DNA of 64,000 nt from AC-32 sp963719275 (lineage in GTDB: Bacteria; Actinomycetota; Thermoleophilia; Gaiellales; Gaiellaceae): positions 1 through 64,000 of the forward strand of contig CAVRBT010000008.1 in assembly GCA_963719275.1 (NCBI GenBank). Direction: 5' to 3'. Below the pieces are notes generated by a model. It did no database searches, was not told where the DNA came from, and saw only the letters and a program-made list of their open reading frames with translations. Positions 50,563-59,383 of this stretch are shown here, in pieces. Positions within the stretch are counted from its first letter, which is position 1; every line of letters starts with the position of its first letter. A program made the translations under genes and the position numbers.

Positions 50563-50880
50563 ATGACCATGACGCTGATCGCAGACGCACCGGTCGAGGT
50601 CGACGCTGAGGGGTTCCTCACGAAACCCGAGCAGTGGAACGAGCGGATCGCCGAGGCGATCGCTGCCGAGAACGGCATCCCGGAGTTGACCGACCGCCAC
50701 TGGCTCGTGGTGCGCTTCATGCGCGAGCGCTACCTCGCGACCGGCAACGCTCCCTCGATCCGATCACTCGGCAAGGAATCCGGCGTCCCCGTCAAGGAGC
50801 TCTACCAGCTGTTCCCCAAGGGGCCGGCCAAGCTCGCCGCCAAGATCGGCGGCATTCCCAAGCCCAAGGGCTGCATCTAG
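50563..50880 (+). CDS. tusE: TusE/DsrC-family sulfur-carrier protein
   Basis: A 105-residue protein. GFLTKPEQWNERIAEAIAAE, then LTDRHWLVVRFMRERYLATG and SIRSLGKESGVPVKELYQLF match DsrC/TusE. The C-terminus GGIPKPKGCI holds the penultimate Cys (CysA). The second Cys of true DsrC, about ten residues earlier, is absent, so it is of TusE type: a persulfide relay rather than a sulfite-reductase trisulfide carrier. It lies 12 bases after the SQR-like gene, with GGAGGAGA upstream. Confidence 0.9.
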   Translation: MTMTLIADAPVEVDAEGFLTKPEQWNERIAEAIAAENGIPELTDRHWLVVRFMRERYLATGNAPSIRSLGKESGVPVKELYQLFPKGPAKLAAKIGGIPKPKGCI

Positions 50881-50894
50881 GAAGGACGCGAGAG

Positions 50895-51401
50895 ATGACA
50901 GAAGTGCTCGAACAACCGAACATCAAGACCTCCGAGCCCAAAACGATCGAGAAGGTCGCGATCGTGATCTCGAAGGGCTCGCTCGAAGGCATCTACCCCG
51001 GCCTGATCATGGCCAACGGCGCCCGCATGGAGGGCATCGAGGCCGACCTCTTCTTCACGTTCTTCGGGCTCGACGCGATCCGCAAGGACCGCTACGAGAA
51101 GATCAAGGTCGCGACCGTCGGGAACCCCGGCATGCACATGGCGACCTGGATCGGCGCGATCCCCGGCTTCTCCGCGCTTGCGACCTGGATGATGAAACGG
51201 CAGATGGAGAAGATCGACATTCCGCCAATTCCCGAGTTCGTCGAGCTTGTCCACGACTCGGGTGTCCACCTCTACGCCTGCAAGGCGACGGTCGACATGT
51301 TCGGGCTGACGATCGACGACTTCGTCCCGCAGGTCGAGGAGATCATCTCGGTGGGCGAGTTCTACGAGAAGGCGGCCGCCGGGCAAATCATCTTCACCTG
51401 A
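50895..51401 (+). CDS. DsrE/DsrF-like family protein
   Basis: A 168-residue protein from ATG 50895. EKVAIVISKGSLEGIYPGLI, then ANGARMEGIEADLFFTFFGL is the DsrE-like fold (DsrE2/peroxiredoxin-family branch), and VHLYACKATVDMFGLTIDD holds the conserved Cys. A central hydrophobic stretch (MATWIGAIPGFSALATWMM) suggests membrane contact, as in DsrE2. It probably moves persulfide sulfur with TusE, as the last gene of the SQR - TusE - DsrE operon. Confidence 0.9.
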   Translation: MTEVLEQPNIKTSEPKTIEKVAIVISKGSLEGIYPGLIMANGARMEGIEADLFFTFFGLDAIRKDRYEKIKVATVGNPGMHMATWIGAIPGFSALATWMMKRQMEKIDIPPIPEFVELVHDSGVHLYACKATVDMFGLTIDDFVPQVEEIISVGEFYEKAAAGQIIFT

Positions 51402-51451
51402 GAGCGGCCACACAACTACTAGCGGCCATAGCTGGCGACTCTTGGAAAGGC

Positions 51452-51937
51452 TCAGCGCACCGCCTTCTTCACGAGCGCGCCGATCTTCGCCTCTTCGGCG
51501 GGGGTCAGCTCCTTCAGCGCGAAGGAGGTCGGCCACATGGCGCCTTTGTCGAGATTCGCTGCTTCTTCGAAGCCGAACGTCGCGTACCTCGAGTTGAACT
51601 TCCCCGCGCTCTTGAAGAAGCAGACGACCTTGCCGTCCTTGGCATACGCGGGCATTCCGTACCAGGTCTTCGGCCAGAGGGCAGGCGCGTTGGCCTTGAC
51701 GATCGCGTGGACTCGTTCGGCGATGGCGCGATCCGATTCCTTCATCGCGGCGATCGCCGCGAGCACGTCGCGTTCCCCCTCGGCTCGGTTCTTGCTCGCT
51801 CGCTCTTCTGCCTTCAACTCTTGGGCACGAGCCTTCATCGCGGCTCGTTCCTCGGCCGTGAATCCCTTGGACCTCTTGCCGGTCGCGGTGGCGCTCTTGG
51901 TCTTCGTGTCCTTCTTGGCAGGTTTTCTCTCAGCCAT
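51452..51937 (-). CDS. DUF1801 domain protein with Lys-rich N-terminus
   Basis: A 161-residue protein. Residues 1-60 are charged and Lys/Ala-rich (KKDTKTKSATATGKRSKGF). The DUF1801 domain follows with WYGMPAYAKDGKVVCFFKSA, then NSRYATFGFEEAANLD. It is related to 15067-15426 but longer. The basic tail could bind nucleic acid; that is a guess from composition. It lies 20 bases before the hydrolase in the same direction. Confidence 0.82.
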   Translation of the reverse strand: MAERKPAKKDTKTKSATATGKRSKGFTAEERAAMKARAQELKAEERASKNRAEGERDVLAAIAAMKESDRAIAERVHAIVKANAPALWPKTWYGMPAYAKDGKVVCFFKSAGKFNSRYATFGFEEAANLDKGAMWPTSFALKELTPAEEAKIGALVKKAVR

Positions 51938-51957
51938 CGATCAGCTCCTCGATGTAG

Positions 51958-52864
51958 TCACCTACGAGATGGTGCCACTCGCGCCGGGGTAGCTGTGTGC
52001 CCCAGGATCGCTCGGACGATGGTCTCCCAGTCGGCTCGATCAACGCCGTGGCCGGCTCCCTCCAGCGTCAGGAGCCTTGCGCCTGGGATTTCCTCGGCCA
52101 GCGCCTGCCCGTGCCCGAGCGGGAACATCGGGTCCGCGGTGCCGTGGATCACCAGCGTGGGCACGGCGATCGAGGACAAGGGCGCGTTCGGCACCTCGCC
52201 CTCGGGGAGCGCTGCATGGTTCTCGGAGGCCGCGATGTTGTTGGCGCGCTCGACGTCGCGACGGACGAGCTCGCGCGCAGCGGCCTCGTCGAAGAGGCGC
52301 TCGCCTCCGGCGAGCATCCGCGAATAGCCGACGAGGTAGTCGATGACCGAGTCGCGATCGGACCAGTCCACGTTCGCGGTCGCCAGGCACCGCCGATAGG
52401 GCTCCGTCGCCGGCGGAAGCCGGCGCTCACCCGGCGTGGCGGGAGACGTGCTGATGAGGACGAGCGAGAGGACGCGCTTCGGGAAGGCGAGCGCGAGCAG
52501 CTGCGCGAGGGCCCCGCCCGCTGAGACACCGACCACGTGCGCGGCCGGGATCCCATAGGCGTCGAGCACCCCGACGGCGTCGGCGACGAGGTCGCTGCCC
52601 GTGTACTCAGGAGGCCCCCGGCGCATAGGTGGCCGAGCGGCCCGTGTCACGATGGTCGAAGCGGATCACGAGCCGGCCGCCTTCGGCGAGCATCCGGCAG
52701 AAACCCTCCTCCCACCAGAGCATCGACGCACCGACACCCATCACCAGGAGGATCGCGGGATCGGCGGGATCGCCGAAGGGCTCGGTGCAGAGCTCGACGC
52801 CGTTCGCTTCGATCATCCGCTCGGCCAGCTCGCTCTCCCCTGACGACTTGGGCTGCTCGTTCAC
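51958..52864 (-). pseudogene. Alpha/beta hydrolase, one frameshift at a G run
   Basis: ATG 52864 opens the N-terminal part: IEANGVELCTEPFGDPADPA and RLVIRFDHRDTGRSATYAPG. At a run of five G near 52612 the frame shifts and continues YTGSDLVADAVGVLDAYGIP, then VVGVSAGGALAQLLAL with the nucleophile Ser (GVSAGG), VIHGTADPMFPLG and the catalytic His of GAGHGVDR. Removing one G gives a normal 300-residue hydrolase. The homopolymer makes a sequencing error likely. Confidence 0.8.
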
Positions 52865-52895
52865 CTTTCCCCAAGCAGCGCTCCGTACTCAAAAT

Positions 52896-52932
52896 TTAAG
52901 TTGACGCTTACGTTAGATAATGCTTACACTTA
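52896..52932. promoter_or_regulatory. AT-rich operator/promoter before ArsR-AHSA1 operon
   Basis: TTAAGT at 52896 and ACTTAA at 52927 form an inverted pair around two direct GCTTAC motifs. The ArsR start codon follows only 5 bases later. The stretch is much richer in A+T than its surroundings and lies between divergent genes. Confidence 0.6.
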
Positions 52933-52936
52933 AGAA

Positions 52937-53251
52937 ATGGAAGCCGCGTTGAAGGCGATCGCGACACCTCGCCGCCGGCGGATTCTCGGCCTCGTCCGCG
53001 ACCACGAGCTCTCCGCCGGGGAGATCGCGGCGCAGTTCGAGATCACGAGGCCGGCGATCTCGCAGCATCTGAACGTGCTCAAGGAGGCGGAGCTCGTGAC
53101 TGAGCGACGAGTCGGCACCAAGCGGCTCTACCGAGCGCGACCCGAGGGCCTCGCCGAGCTGAAGGAGTTTCTCGAGGAGTTCTGGGACGAACGGCTCGAG
53201 GCGCTCAAGCGCGAGGCAGAAAAGGAGGAGAAGGATGGACGCAACGAGTGA
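52937..53251 (+). CDS. ArsR-family regulator (SdpR-like)
   Basis: A 104-residue HTH_20/ArsR protein. AALKAIATPRRRRILGLVRD, then LSAGEIAAQFEITRPAISQH is the HTH, LNVLKEAELVTERRVGTKRL the wing, and the C-terminal helix is charged (EEFWDERLEALKREAEKEEK). Regulators of this kind precede AHSA1 genes, as here. It overlaps the AHSA1 gene by 17 bases and probably controls the operon through the site at 52896. Confidence 0.9.
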   Translation: MEAALKAIATPRRRRILGLVRDHELSAGEIAAQFEITRPAISQHLNVLKEAELVTERRVGTKRLYRARPEGLAELKEFLEEFWDERLEALKREAEKEEKDGRNE

Positions 53252-53708
53252 GACGATCTCGGTCGAGCGGGAGCTCGCGATCGACGCGACCCCCGAAACG
53301 GTCTGGCAATTCCTCGTCGACCCGGAGAAGGCAACGCGCTGGATGGGACAGACGGCTTCGTTCGATGCCCGGCCAGGCGGCGAGTACCGTGTCGGCGTCA
53401 TCCCCGGCCACACCGCGGCCGGCGAGTTCGTCGAGGTCGACCCGCCGCGCCGGCTCGTCTTCACATGGGGCTGGGAGTCCGACCACGAGGCGGAGAACGC
53501 GGTTCCCCCGGGCTCGAGCACGATCGAGATCGAGCTCGTCCCGAGGAGCGGCGGCACGACCCTCCGCTTCCGCCACCACGGCCTGCCGAACGCCGCAGCA
53601 GTTGAGTCCCATGCGCACGGCTGGGATCACTACCTCGAGCGGCTCGCGATCGCCGCACGTGGCGACGACCCCGGAGAGGACCCGTGGATTCACGGAGAGA
53701 TGAAATGA
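53235..53708 (+). CDS. AHSA1/SRPBCC family protein
   Basis: A 157-residue AHSA1-type protein. ISVERELAIDATPETVWQFL and EKATRWMG open the fold. FVEVDPPRRLVFTWGWESD is the central strand, and HAHGWDHYLERLAIAARGDD the C-terminal helix. It overlaps the ArsR gene before it and the DUF899 gene after it (ATGA). Its role is unknown but in this operon type it is a ligand-binding partner of the regulator. Confidence 0.9.
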   Translation: MDATSETISVERELAIDATPETVWQFLVDPEKATRWMGQTASFDARPGGEYRVGVIPGHTAAGEFVEVDPPRRLVFTWGWESDHEAENAVPPGSSTIEIELVPRSGGTTLRFRHHGLPNAAAVESHAHGWDHYLERLAIAARGDDPGEDPWIHGEMK

Positions 53709-54400
53709 GCGCCGAGGCGCACGCGGTCGTCGCACACGACGACTGGCTCGCGGCACGGCAAGGGCTGCTGGCCAAGGAGAAGGAGTTCACCCGTCTCCGC
53801 GACCAGCTGACCCAGCAGCGACACGAGCTCCCGTGGGAAGCCGTCGAGCAGGAGTACGTCTTCGACGGCCCAAACGGCAAGGAGAGCCTGGCCGACCTCT
53901 TCGACGGACGGAGCCAGCTACTTGTCTACCACTTCATGTTCGACCCGGCGGACGAGGCCGGCTGCCCGATCTGCTCGTTCTGGGCCGACAACTTCGACCC
54001 GATCGTCCTCCACCTCGAGGCCAGGGACGTGACGATGATCGCCGTCTCACGCGCGCCGTTCGCGAAGATCGCCGCCTACAAGGGGCGGATGGGCTGGAGC
54101 TTCCACTGGGTCTCGTCGTTCGAGAACGACTTCAACTTCGACTACGGCGTCTCGTTTACCCCCGAGCAGCGGAGCGACGCGATCTACAACTACGGCTCAC
54201 AGGGCCCATCGGACCAGGACCGCGAAGGGACAAGCGTCTTCCTCAAAGACAAGGACGGGCGTGTGTTCCACACCTACTCCGCCTACGCTCGCGGAATCGA
54301 CCTCGTGAACACCGCCTACAACTACCTCGACCTCGTCCCCAAGGGACGGGACGAGGACGGCCGCGGCCCCTTCTGGGTGCGCCGCCATGACGAGTACTAG
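53705..54400 (+). CDS. DUF899 family (thioredoxin-fold) protein
   Basis: A 231-residue protein from ATG 53705. WLAARQGLLAKEKEFTRLRD and ELPWEAVEQEYVFDGPNGKE open it. LLVYHFMFDPADEAGCPICS carries a CPIC redox-like motif, and RAPFAKIAAYKGRMGWSFHW is the usual central motif. DUF899 proteins have a thioredoxin-like fold and unknown function. It is the third gene of the ArsR-AHSA1-DUF899 operon. Confidence 0.9.
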   Translation: MSAEAHAVVAHDDWLAARQGLLAKEKEFTRLRDQLTQQRHELPWEAVEQEYVFDGPNGKESLADLFDGRSQLLVYHFMFDPADEAGCPICSFWADNFDPIVLHLEARDVTMIAVSRAPFAKIAAYKGRMGWSFHWVSSFENDFNFDYGVSFTPEQRSDAIYNYGSQGPSDQDREGTSVFLKDKDGRVFHTYSAYARGIDLVNTAYNYLDLVPKGRDEDGRGPFWVRRHDEY

Positions 54401-54453
54401 GACACGATGACGGCGGCGATGATGCTGCCCAGCGCTGTCGCTCGGCCGGGCCA

Positions 54454-54900
54454 GTGACGCATCTCGAATCCGCTCATCACTACGACGTCCCCGTCGAGCG
54501 TGGCTTTGCCTTCATCACGGACACCCGGAACTGGCCGAAGTTCTGGCCCGGCTACGTACGGCTCGAGGAGGGCTCGAGCTGGGGAGCGGCAGGCGACACG
54601 GCACGACTCGTGACTCGCCTGCTCGGGCGTGAGCGGCTGCTGACGATGACGGTTAAGACGTTCGAGCCGAACCGACTCGTGACGTACACGAGCACCCAGC
54701 CCGGTCTGCCGGACGCAGCGCACGAGCGCCACTTCGAGCCCGGCGACGGCGGGTTCACGTACGGCCTCGTCGTCGAGTACGAGCCGCGCGCCGGCGTCGC
54801 GGGCTTCTTCGATCGATTCCTGCTCGCCCGCGAGGTCCGGCGAGCGTTCCACCGGACCTTCGCCGCCCTCGAGCACGAGTTTGCTTCTCTGAACGACTGA
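54454..54900 (+). CDS. SRPBCC family protein
   Basis: A 148-residue protein from GTG 54454. HLESAHHYDVPVERGFAFIT and NWPKFWPGYVRLEEG begin the fold, and RRAFHRTFAALEHEFASLND is the long C-terminal helix. It lies 54 bases after DUF899 and may belong to the same transcript. The ligand is unknown. Confidence 0.82.
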   Translation: MTHLESAHHYDVPVERGFAFITDTRNWPKFWPGYVRLEEGSSWGAAGDTARLVTRLLGRERLLTMTVKTFEPNRLVTYTSTQPGLPDAAHERHFEPGDGGFTYGLVVEYEPRAGVAGFFDRFLLAREVRRAFHRTFAALEHEFASLND

Positions 54901-55004
54901 GATCCGTTTCGCGTCTCGCGTCCGTAGCGTGTCGCGACGGTCGTAGCGGATCCCGAGCCGGCCTCCTTCGGAGTCGCCCTTTTCTCCGAGTAACGTCTCC
55001 CGCG

Positions 55005-56324
55005 ATGCACCTCGTGCACCCGATCCGAGCGGCGGCGAATCGCCTCACCGCGCGCCTGACGCTCGTCGGCGCGGATCCTCATGACGACGAAGACCTGCGT
55101 GCTCGAAAGGCGCTGCTGGTCCTGATCTCGGTGTTGATCCTGCCGGTCGCGGCGCTGTGGGGGGCGTTGTACCTCGCGTTCGGATCGCCGGTCGGTGTGG
55201 TGCCGCTCGTGTACTTCGGCGTCCTGCTCGGCGCGATCGTCGTGTTCTCCCGCACACGCGACTTCCCGCGGCTGCTCCGGGTTGGTCAGCTCGACATCCT
55301 GCTCGCACCGACCCTGTCGATGATTCCGCTCGGCGGATTCCTCGACTCCGGCGGCGTCGGCCTGTGGGGGATTCTCGCCCCGCTCGGGGCGCTCGTGTTC
55401 AGCGAGGTGAGGTCGGCGGCCCGCTGGTACGTCGCGTATGTCGTCGTGTTCCTTGGGTCGGGAATCGCGGGCGAGATCATCGGGCCGATCTGGACGCCGC
55501 TGCCCGTCTGGTTCACGAGCACGATGCTGGCCCTGAACATCGCGGTCGGCGGCGCCATCGTGTTCACGCTGCTCGCGGTGTTCGCCAGCCAGCGCCGCGA
55601 TGCGCTGGCGGCGCTTCGGCAGGAACAGGCGAAGTCCGAAAACCTGCTGCTCAACATCCTGCCGCGCTCGATCGCCGACAAGTTGAAGGCCCAGACGCAG
55701 CCGATCGCGGATCACTTCGGGTCGGCCTCGATCCTGTTCGCCGACGTGGCCGATTTCACTCCCTGGTCGGAACGGCTTCCGCCCGCCGAGGTGGTCGGCT
55801 ACCTCGATCGCCTGTTCAGTCGCTTCGACGAGCTCGCGGAGCGCTACGGGCTCGAGAAGATCAAGACCATCGGCGACTGCTACATGGTCGCCGCGGGCGT
55901 CCCGACACCACGCCCCGACCATGCTCGCGCGCTCGCGCTCATGGCACTCGACATGCTCGAGGCGATGCGCTCGGACGAGGGGGTCGCGCACCTCGGTCAC
56001 GAGCTCCGGGTCGGCATCAACTCGGGCCCGGTCGTGGCCGGCGTGATCGGCCGGAAGCGCTTTCTCTACGACCTCTGGGGCGACGCCGTGAACACGGCCA
56101 GTCGCATGGAGTCCCACGGGACTCCGGGAAGGATCCAGATCACGCGCGCGACATACGAGCTGCTTGCCGACGAGTTCGAATGCGAGCCGCGGGGGACGAT
56201 CGCGGTCAAGGGGAAGGGCGAGGTCGAGGCGTGGTACCTGATCAGGCAAAGGGCCGAACGCGCGGGAGCCGCTGGCGACGGTGCCGTGAGCAGGTCTCAC
56301 CGGCCTAGGCGAACCGCTCGCTGA
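55005..56324 (+). CDS. Membrane adenylate/guanylate cyclase
   Basis: A 439-residue protein with six predicted TM segments (about residues 35-200), a short coiled linker (LRQEQAKSENLLLNILPRSI, the signalling-helix/LLxNILP motif), then a class III cyclase domain. ILFADVADFTPWSERLPPAE holds the first metal Asp. KIKTIGDCYMVAAGVPTPRP holds the second metal Asp and substrate Lys, and YDLWGDAVNTASRMESHGTP the conserved Asn and Arg. All catalytic residues are present, so it is probably active, responding to a membrane signal. The gene stands alone. Confidence 0.9.
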   Translation: MHLVHPIRAAANRLTARLTLVGADPHDDEDLRARKALLVLISVLILPVAALWGALYLAFGSPVGVVPLVYFGVLLGAIVVFSRTRDFPRLLRVGQLDILLAPTLSMIPLGGFLDSGGVGLWGILAPLGALVFSEVRSAARWYVAYVVVFLGSGIAGEIIGPIWTPLPVWFTSTMLALNIAVGGAIVFTLLAVFASQRRDALAALRQEQAKSENLLLNILPRSIADKLKAQTQPIADHFGSASILFADVADFTPWSERLPPAEVVGYLDRLFSRFDELAERYGLEKIKTIGDCYMVAAGVPTPRPDHARALALMALDMLEAMRSDEGVAHLGHELRVGINSGPVVAGVIGRKRFLYDLWGDAVNTASRMESHGTPGRIQITRATYELLADEFECEPRGTIAVKGKGEVEAWYLIRQRAERAGAAGDGAVSRSHRPRRTAR

Positions 56325-56340
56325 AGCCTCTTCGGGCCGG

Positions 56341-56808
56341 CTAACCGAGCGGGAGCAGCGCGCCCTCGTGCTCAAGAAGAAAGCGCTTCACGTGGAGCCC
56401 GCCGCCAAAGCCCGTGAGCGAGCCGTTCGCGCCGATGACACGGTGGCACGGCAGCACGATCGGCAACGGGTTCTGGCCGTTCGCGGCCCCGACCGCGCGG
56501 GCAGCGTCGTTGCCGAGCCCGAGGCGGCGCGCCTGCTCGCCGTAGCTGACGGTCTGTCCGTACGGAATCGACGTGAGCGCCAGCCAGCAGCGACGCTGGA
56601 AGTCAGTTCCTCGAAGCTCGAGCGGTAGGTCGAACGTCACGAGGTCGCCCTCGAAATAGGCGTCGAGCTGACGTGCGGCCTCGGCGAGGATGGCCGAGCT
56701 GCCCTCCGGGCGAACCCGGCGGCCCTCGAACAGCACGGCGCAGAGACCTGCCTCTGACGCGATCAGGCCGAGCGGCCCGATGGGGCTGTCGACGATCCTG
56801 CTTGCCAT
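56341..56808 (-). CDS. ogt: Methylated-DNA-protein cysteine methyltransferase
   Basis: A 155-residue protein. IPYGQTVSYGEQARRLGLGN is the HTH-containing region, and LPIVLPCHRVIGANGSLTGF contains the PCHRV active site, whose Cys accepts the alkyl group from O6-alkylguanine. GGLHVKRFLLEHEG is the usual end. It repairs alkylated DNA stoichiometrically. It converges with the cyclase gene, 16 bases apart. Confidence 0.93.
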   Translation of the reverse strand: MASRIVDSPIGPLGLIASEAGLCAVLFEGRRVRPEGSSAILAEAARQLDAYFEGDLVTFDLPLELRGTDFQRRCWLALTSIPYGQTVSYGEQARRLGLGNDAARAVGAANGQNPLPIVLPCHRVIGANGSLTGFGGGLHVKRFLLEHEGALLPLG

Positions 56809-56961
56809 CTCGTGAATCTAGAACGTGGCTCCGACAGGCTGCGTGAGATCTATGGCGACGGGCGCAGTGCATTGGCAGGATCTGCAGCGCCGCCCTGCGA
56901 CGTCGGGAGCGGGCGGCACTGGCGCAGCGACGTACAAGGGTCTACGCTCGCGCGGAGCGCG

Positions 56962-57699
56962 ATGGCGGAGACGGTCGAGCCGGTTGACGTTTCTCCCGAC
57001 GGGGACGAGCCCACCGAGCAGGACGAGACCCCGTCGGTCACCGAGCTGCTCGTTCAGCTCGGTCGCGACCTGAGCGTGCTCGCCCTCTGCGAGGCGCAGC
57101 TCCAGGCCTCACGCAACATGCCGGAGGTGCGGCGGGCGGCCCGCGATCTCGCCGCCGCGCTGCTTGTCGTGGTCGCGCTGGCTGCCGCCTTCGTGTTCGC
57201 GAACGTCGCGGCCTTCGAAGGGCTGTCGACGGTCGTCTCCGGGTGGGTCGCCGCACTCGTGCTCTGCGCGGTGTGGATCGCAGTCGGGGTCTCGCTCCTG
57301 ATCGCGCTGCTGGTCCGGGCGGGACACGCCACCGGGTGGAGGTGGTGGCGTGTGTTCAGGGCCGGACCGGCCGAGTCCACGAAGGATCTCGAGCAGGCAC
57401 GTGCCGACGCCGAGCAGGCCGTCCTGGACACGCTCGAACGGCTCGCGCCCGCGATAACGATCGAGATCGCCACGGCGGCGGTCGCCAATGCAGGAGACAT
57501 GGCCGAAGACATGGCCGAGGGGGTGCTCGACGTCGGGGGAGACCTCCTCGAGACGTCGGACGACATCGTGGAGGCGATCGCCGAGGACCTCCCCGGCGGC
57601 GGTGTCGTGAACCAGATGTGGGACGTGGTCCTGATGCCCGGCCGCTACGGGCTCAAGGTCGTGACGACCGTCCTGAAGCGCGACGAGCCACGCGACTAA
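56962..57699 (+). CDS. Phage-holin-superfamily-like membrane protein
   Basis: A 245-residue protein with an acidic N-terminus, VTELLVQLGRDLSVLALCEA, two TM helices (AALLVVVALAAAFVFANVAA and WVAALVLCAVWIAVGVSLLI) and a long C-terminal helical tail. This is the layout of the actinobacterial DUF1469/holin-superfamily envelope proteins. ATG 56962 is chosen because upstream codons are low-complexity. It lies 21 bases before the cupin gene, so they may be co-transcribed. It is not evidence of a prophage. Confidence 0.7.
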   Translation: MAETVEPVDVSPDGDEPTEQDETPSVTELLVQLGRDLSVLALCEAQLQASRNMPEVRRAARDLAAALLVVVALAAAFVFANVAAFEGLSTVVSGWVAALVLCAVWIAVGVSLLIALLVRAGHATGWRWWRVFRAGPAESTKDLEQARADAEQAVLDTLERLAPAITIEIATAAVANAGDMAEDMAEGVLDVGGDLLETSDDIVEAIAEDLPGGGVVNQMWDVVLMPGRYGLKVVTTVLKRDEPRD

Positions 57700-57720
57700 G
57701 GTTCACCATCAGGAGGTGGG

Positions 57721-58251
57721 ATGGCCGACGAGGCGCAGCTCGAGCAGACCGACAACGGGATGGTTCCGCAGGGCGAAGGCTGGTTCGTCGTGAACGCCCG
57801 CGAAGCGCGCTGGTGGCACCACGACACCTTCGGCTCCTCGGTCACATTCGAAGGCGAGGTTCCCTTCCAGGACTTCGGAATCAACATCCAGGTGCTCGAG
57901 CCCGGCGAGCCGAACTGCATGTACCACGGCGAGAACGCCCAGGAGGACTTCCTCGTGCTCGCGGGCGAGTGCCTCTTACTGGTCGAGGGCGAGGAGCGCC
58001 CGCTGAAGCAGTGGGACTTCGTGCACTGCCCGCCCTGGACCGAGCATGTCTTCGTCGGCGCCGGTGAAGGCCCGTGCACGATCCTCATGGTCGGGGCCCG
58101 GCCGAAGCCCGAGGAGCTGCTCTACCCCGTCTCCGAGGTCGCGCGCAAGCACGCGGCCGGTGTCGAGCAGGAGACGACCTCGGGCCGAGAGGCCTACGCG
58201 GCCTTCCCGAGGTCCGACGAGGGCCCCTACCGGGACGGCTTACTGCCGTAG
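57721..58251 (+). CDS. Cupin domain protein
   Basis: A 176-residue cupin, paralogue of 558-1103. VPQGEGWFVVNAREARWWHH opens it. NCMYHGENAQEDFLVLAGEC and DFVHCPPWTEHVFVGAGEGP hold the metal-ligand motifs, and the tail VSEVARKHAAGVEQETTSG resembles that of the other copy. The start has GGAGG shortly upstream. The substrate is unknown; the CPPWTEHVF pattern marks an actinobacterial subgroup. Confidence 0.87.
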   Translation: MADEAQLEQTDNGMVPQGEGWFVVNAREARWWHHDTFGSSVTFEGEVPFQDFGINIQVLEPGEPNCMYHGENAQEDFLVLAGECLLLVEGEERPLKQWDFVHCPPWTEHVFVGAGEGPCTILMVGARPKPEELLYPVSEVARKHAAGVEQETTSGREAYAAFPRSDEGPYRDGLLP

Positions 58252-59329
58252 CGCGAGCTCGAGGCCGAGCCACGAGGACAGCGCTTCGAGCTCGGCGTGC
58301 ACGGCCTTCGTGATCGCGCGGGTGAACTTCACGTCCTCGTGCGCGGCGTGCACCTCGAGCACCCCGCGCTTGCGGTCGGCAGTCGCATCCACCTTCCCGA
58401 CGAGCCGGTCCTCGTGCAGGACGGGCAGCGCGAAGTAGCCCCAGCGGCGCTTGTCCTTCGGCTTGTACATCTCGAGCGCGTACTCGAAGTCGAACAACTC
58501 CTGCGCGCGCACCCGGTCGTAGGCCAGCCGGTCGAACGGCGAGAGCAGCGCAGTCCGCCCTTCGAAGTCCTGGTCGAGCGCCTCGGGGTCGACCCGCCAC
58601 TCGCCGGCAACGCCCTCGACCACGGCCGGCTCGCCGGCCTCCCCCACGTCGACCGGCTCGATCGGCATCGGCGTGCTCTTCACCCGCGCGATGCCGAGCG
58701 AGCGCAGCCGTCGCTCGTTCCTGATCCGGCGCCCCTCGTCCACGGACGGGATCGCCACGTCTGCGGGATAGACCCGCTCCGGGCAGGTCCCACAACCGCT
58801 CGCGGCGGACCCGTCCGGCGATCGCGATCTCGCCGCACATCATCAGGAGCTCGAGCATCTGCGTGACGTTGCGGTTGTTCGTCCAGCCGCTCGACGCCCA
58901 CGGCACCACGGCCGTGTCGGGGATGTCGCGCGAGGTCAACGGCCCGGAGTCGGCGAGCCGGTCGAGGATGTCGCGCCGGAACGAGTCGTTGTCGCGGAGC
59001 CAGACACGCGACTTCTCGTAGGTGGGCCATTCCTGCGCCTCGGCGAGAACGAGGCCCGCGTCGCTCATCGGCCGCACCAGCGCGTTGTGCTCGAACAGCG
59101 TCCGGTCCTCCTCCAGCGCCTGCCTCAGCTGCTCCGGCCGGTACCCGGAGCCCAGCCGGCTCCAGGCGACGAGGTCGGCGGCCGGAGCGATCGCGGCGGT
59201 CGGATCGATCTGCAGGAAGGTGAGGCGGGTGACCATCTCGACCAGGTCGGTCGGCCGACGCGCGTCCAGCAGCTGAGCTTGCACCGCGATGCGACGCGCC
59301 GCTTCCTTGCTCAGGCGGAGCACGGACAC
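58240..59329 (-). pseudogene. YcaQ-like (HTH_42) DNA glycosylase family protein, one frameshift
   Basis: ATG 59329 opens RLSKEAARRIAVQAQLLDAR, then TRLTFLQIDPTAAIAPAADL and RRERLWDLP. A one-base insertion near 58777 breaks the frame. It resumes as AIPSVDEGRRIRNERRLRSL, LLSPFDRLAYDRVRAQELFD, KRRWGYFALPVLHEDRLVGK and the final helix. The whole family length is present, so repair gives a normal 360-residue winged-helix protein of the crosslink-repair glycosylase family. It overlaps the cupin gene end by 12 bases. Confidence 0.82.
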
Positions 59330-59383
59330 GGCGGCACGCTACCGCGGAAAAGAGGCGACCGGACCCCTTCCTAGACTCAGCGC

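Noticed and set aside
56962..57699. Holin-like protein as evidence of a prophage
   Set aside because: No phage genes are nearby, and this family is a common chromosomal envelope protein in actinobacteria.
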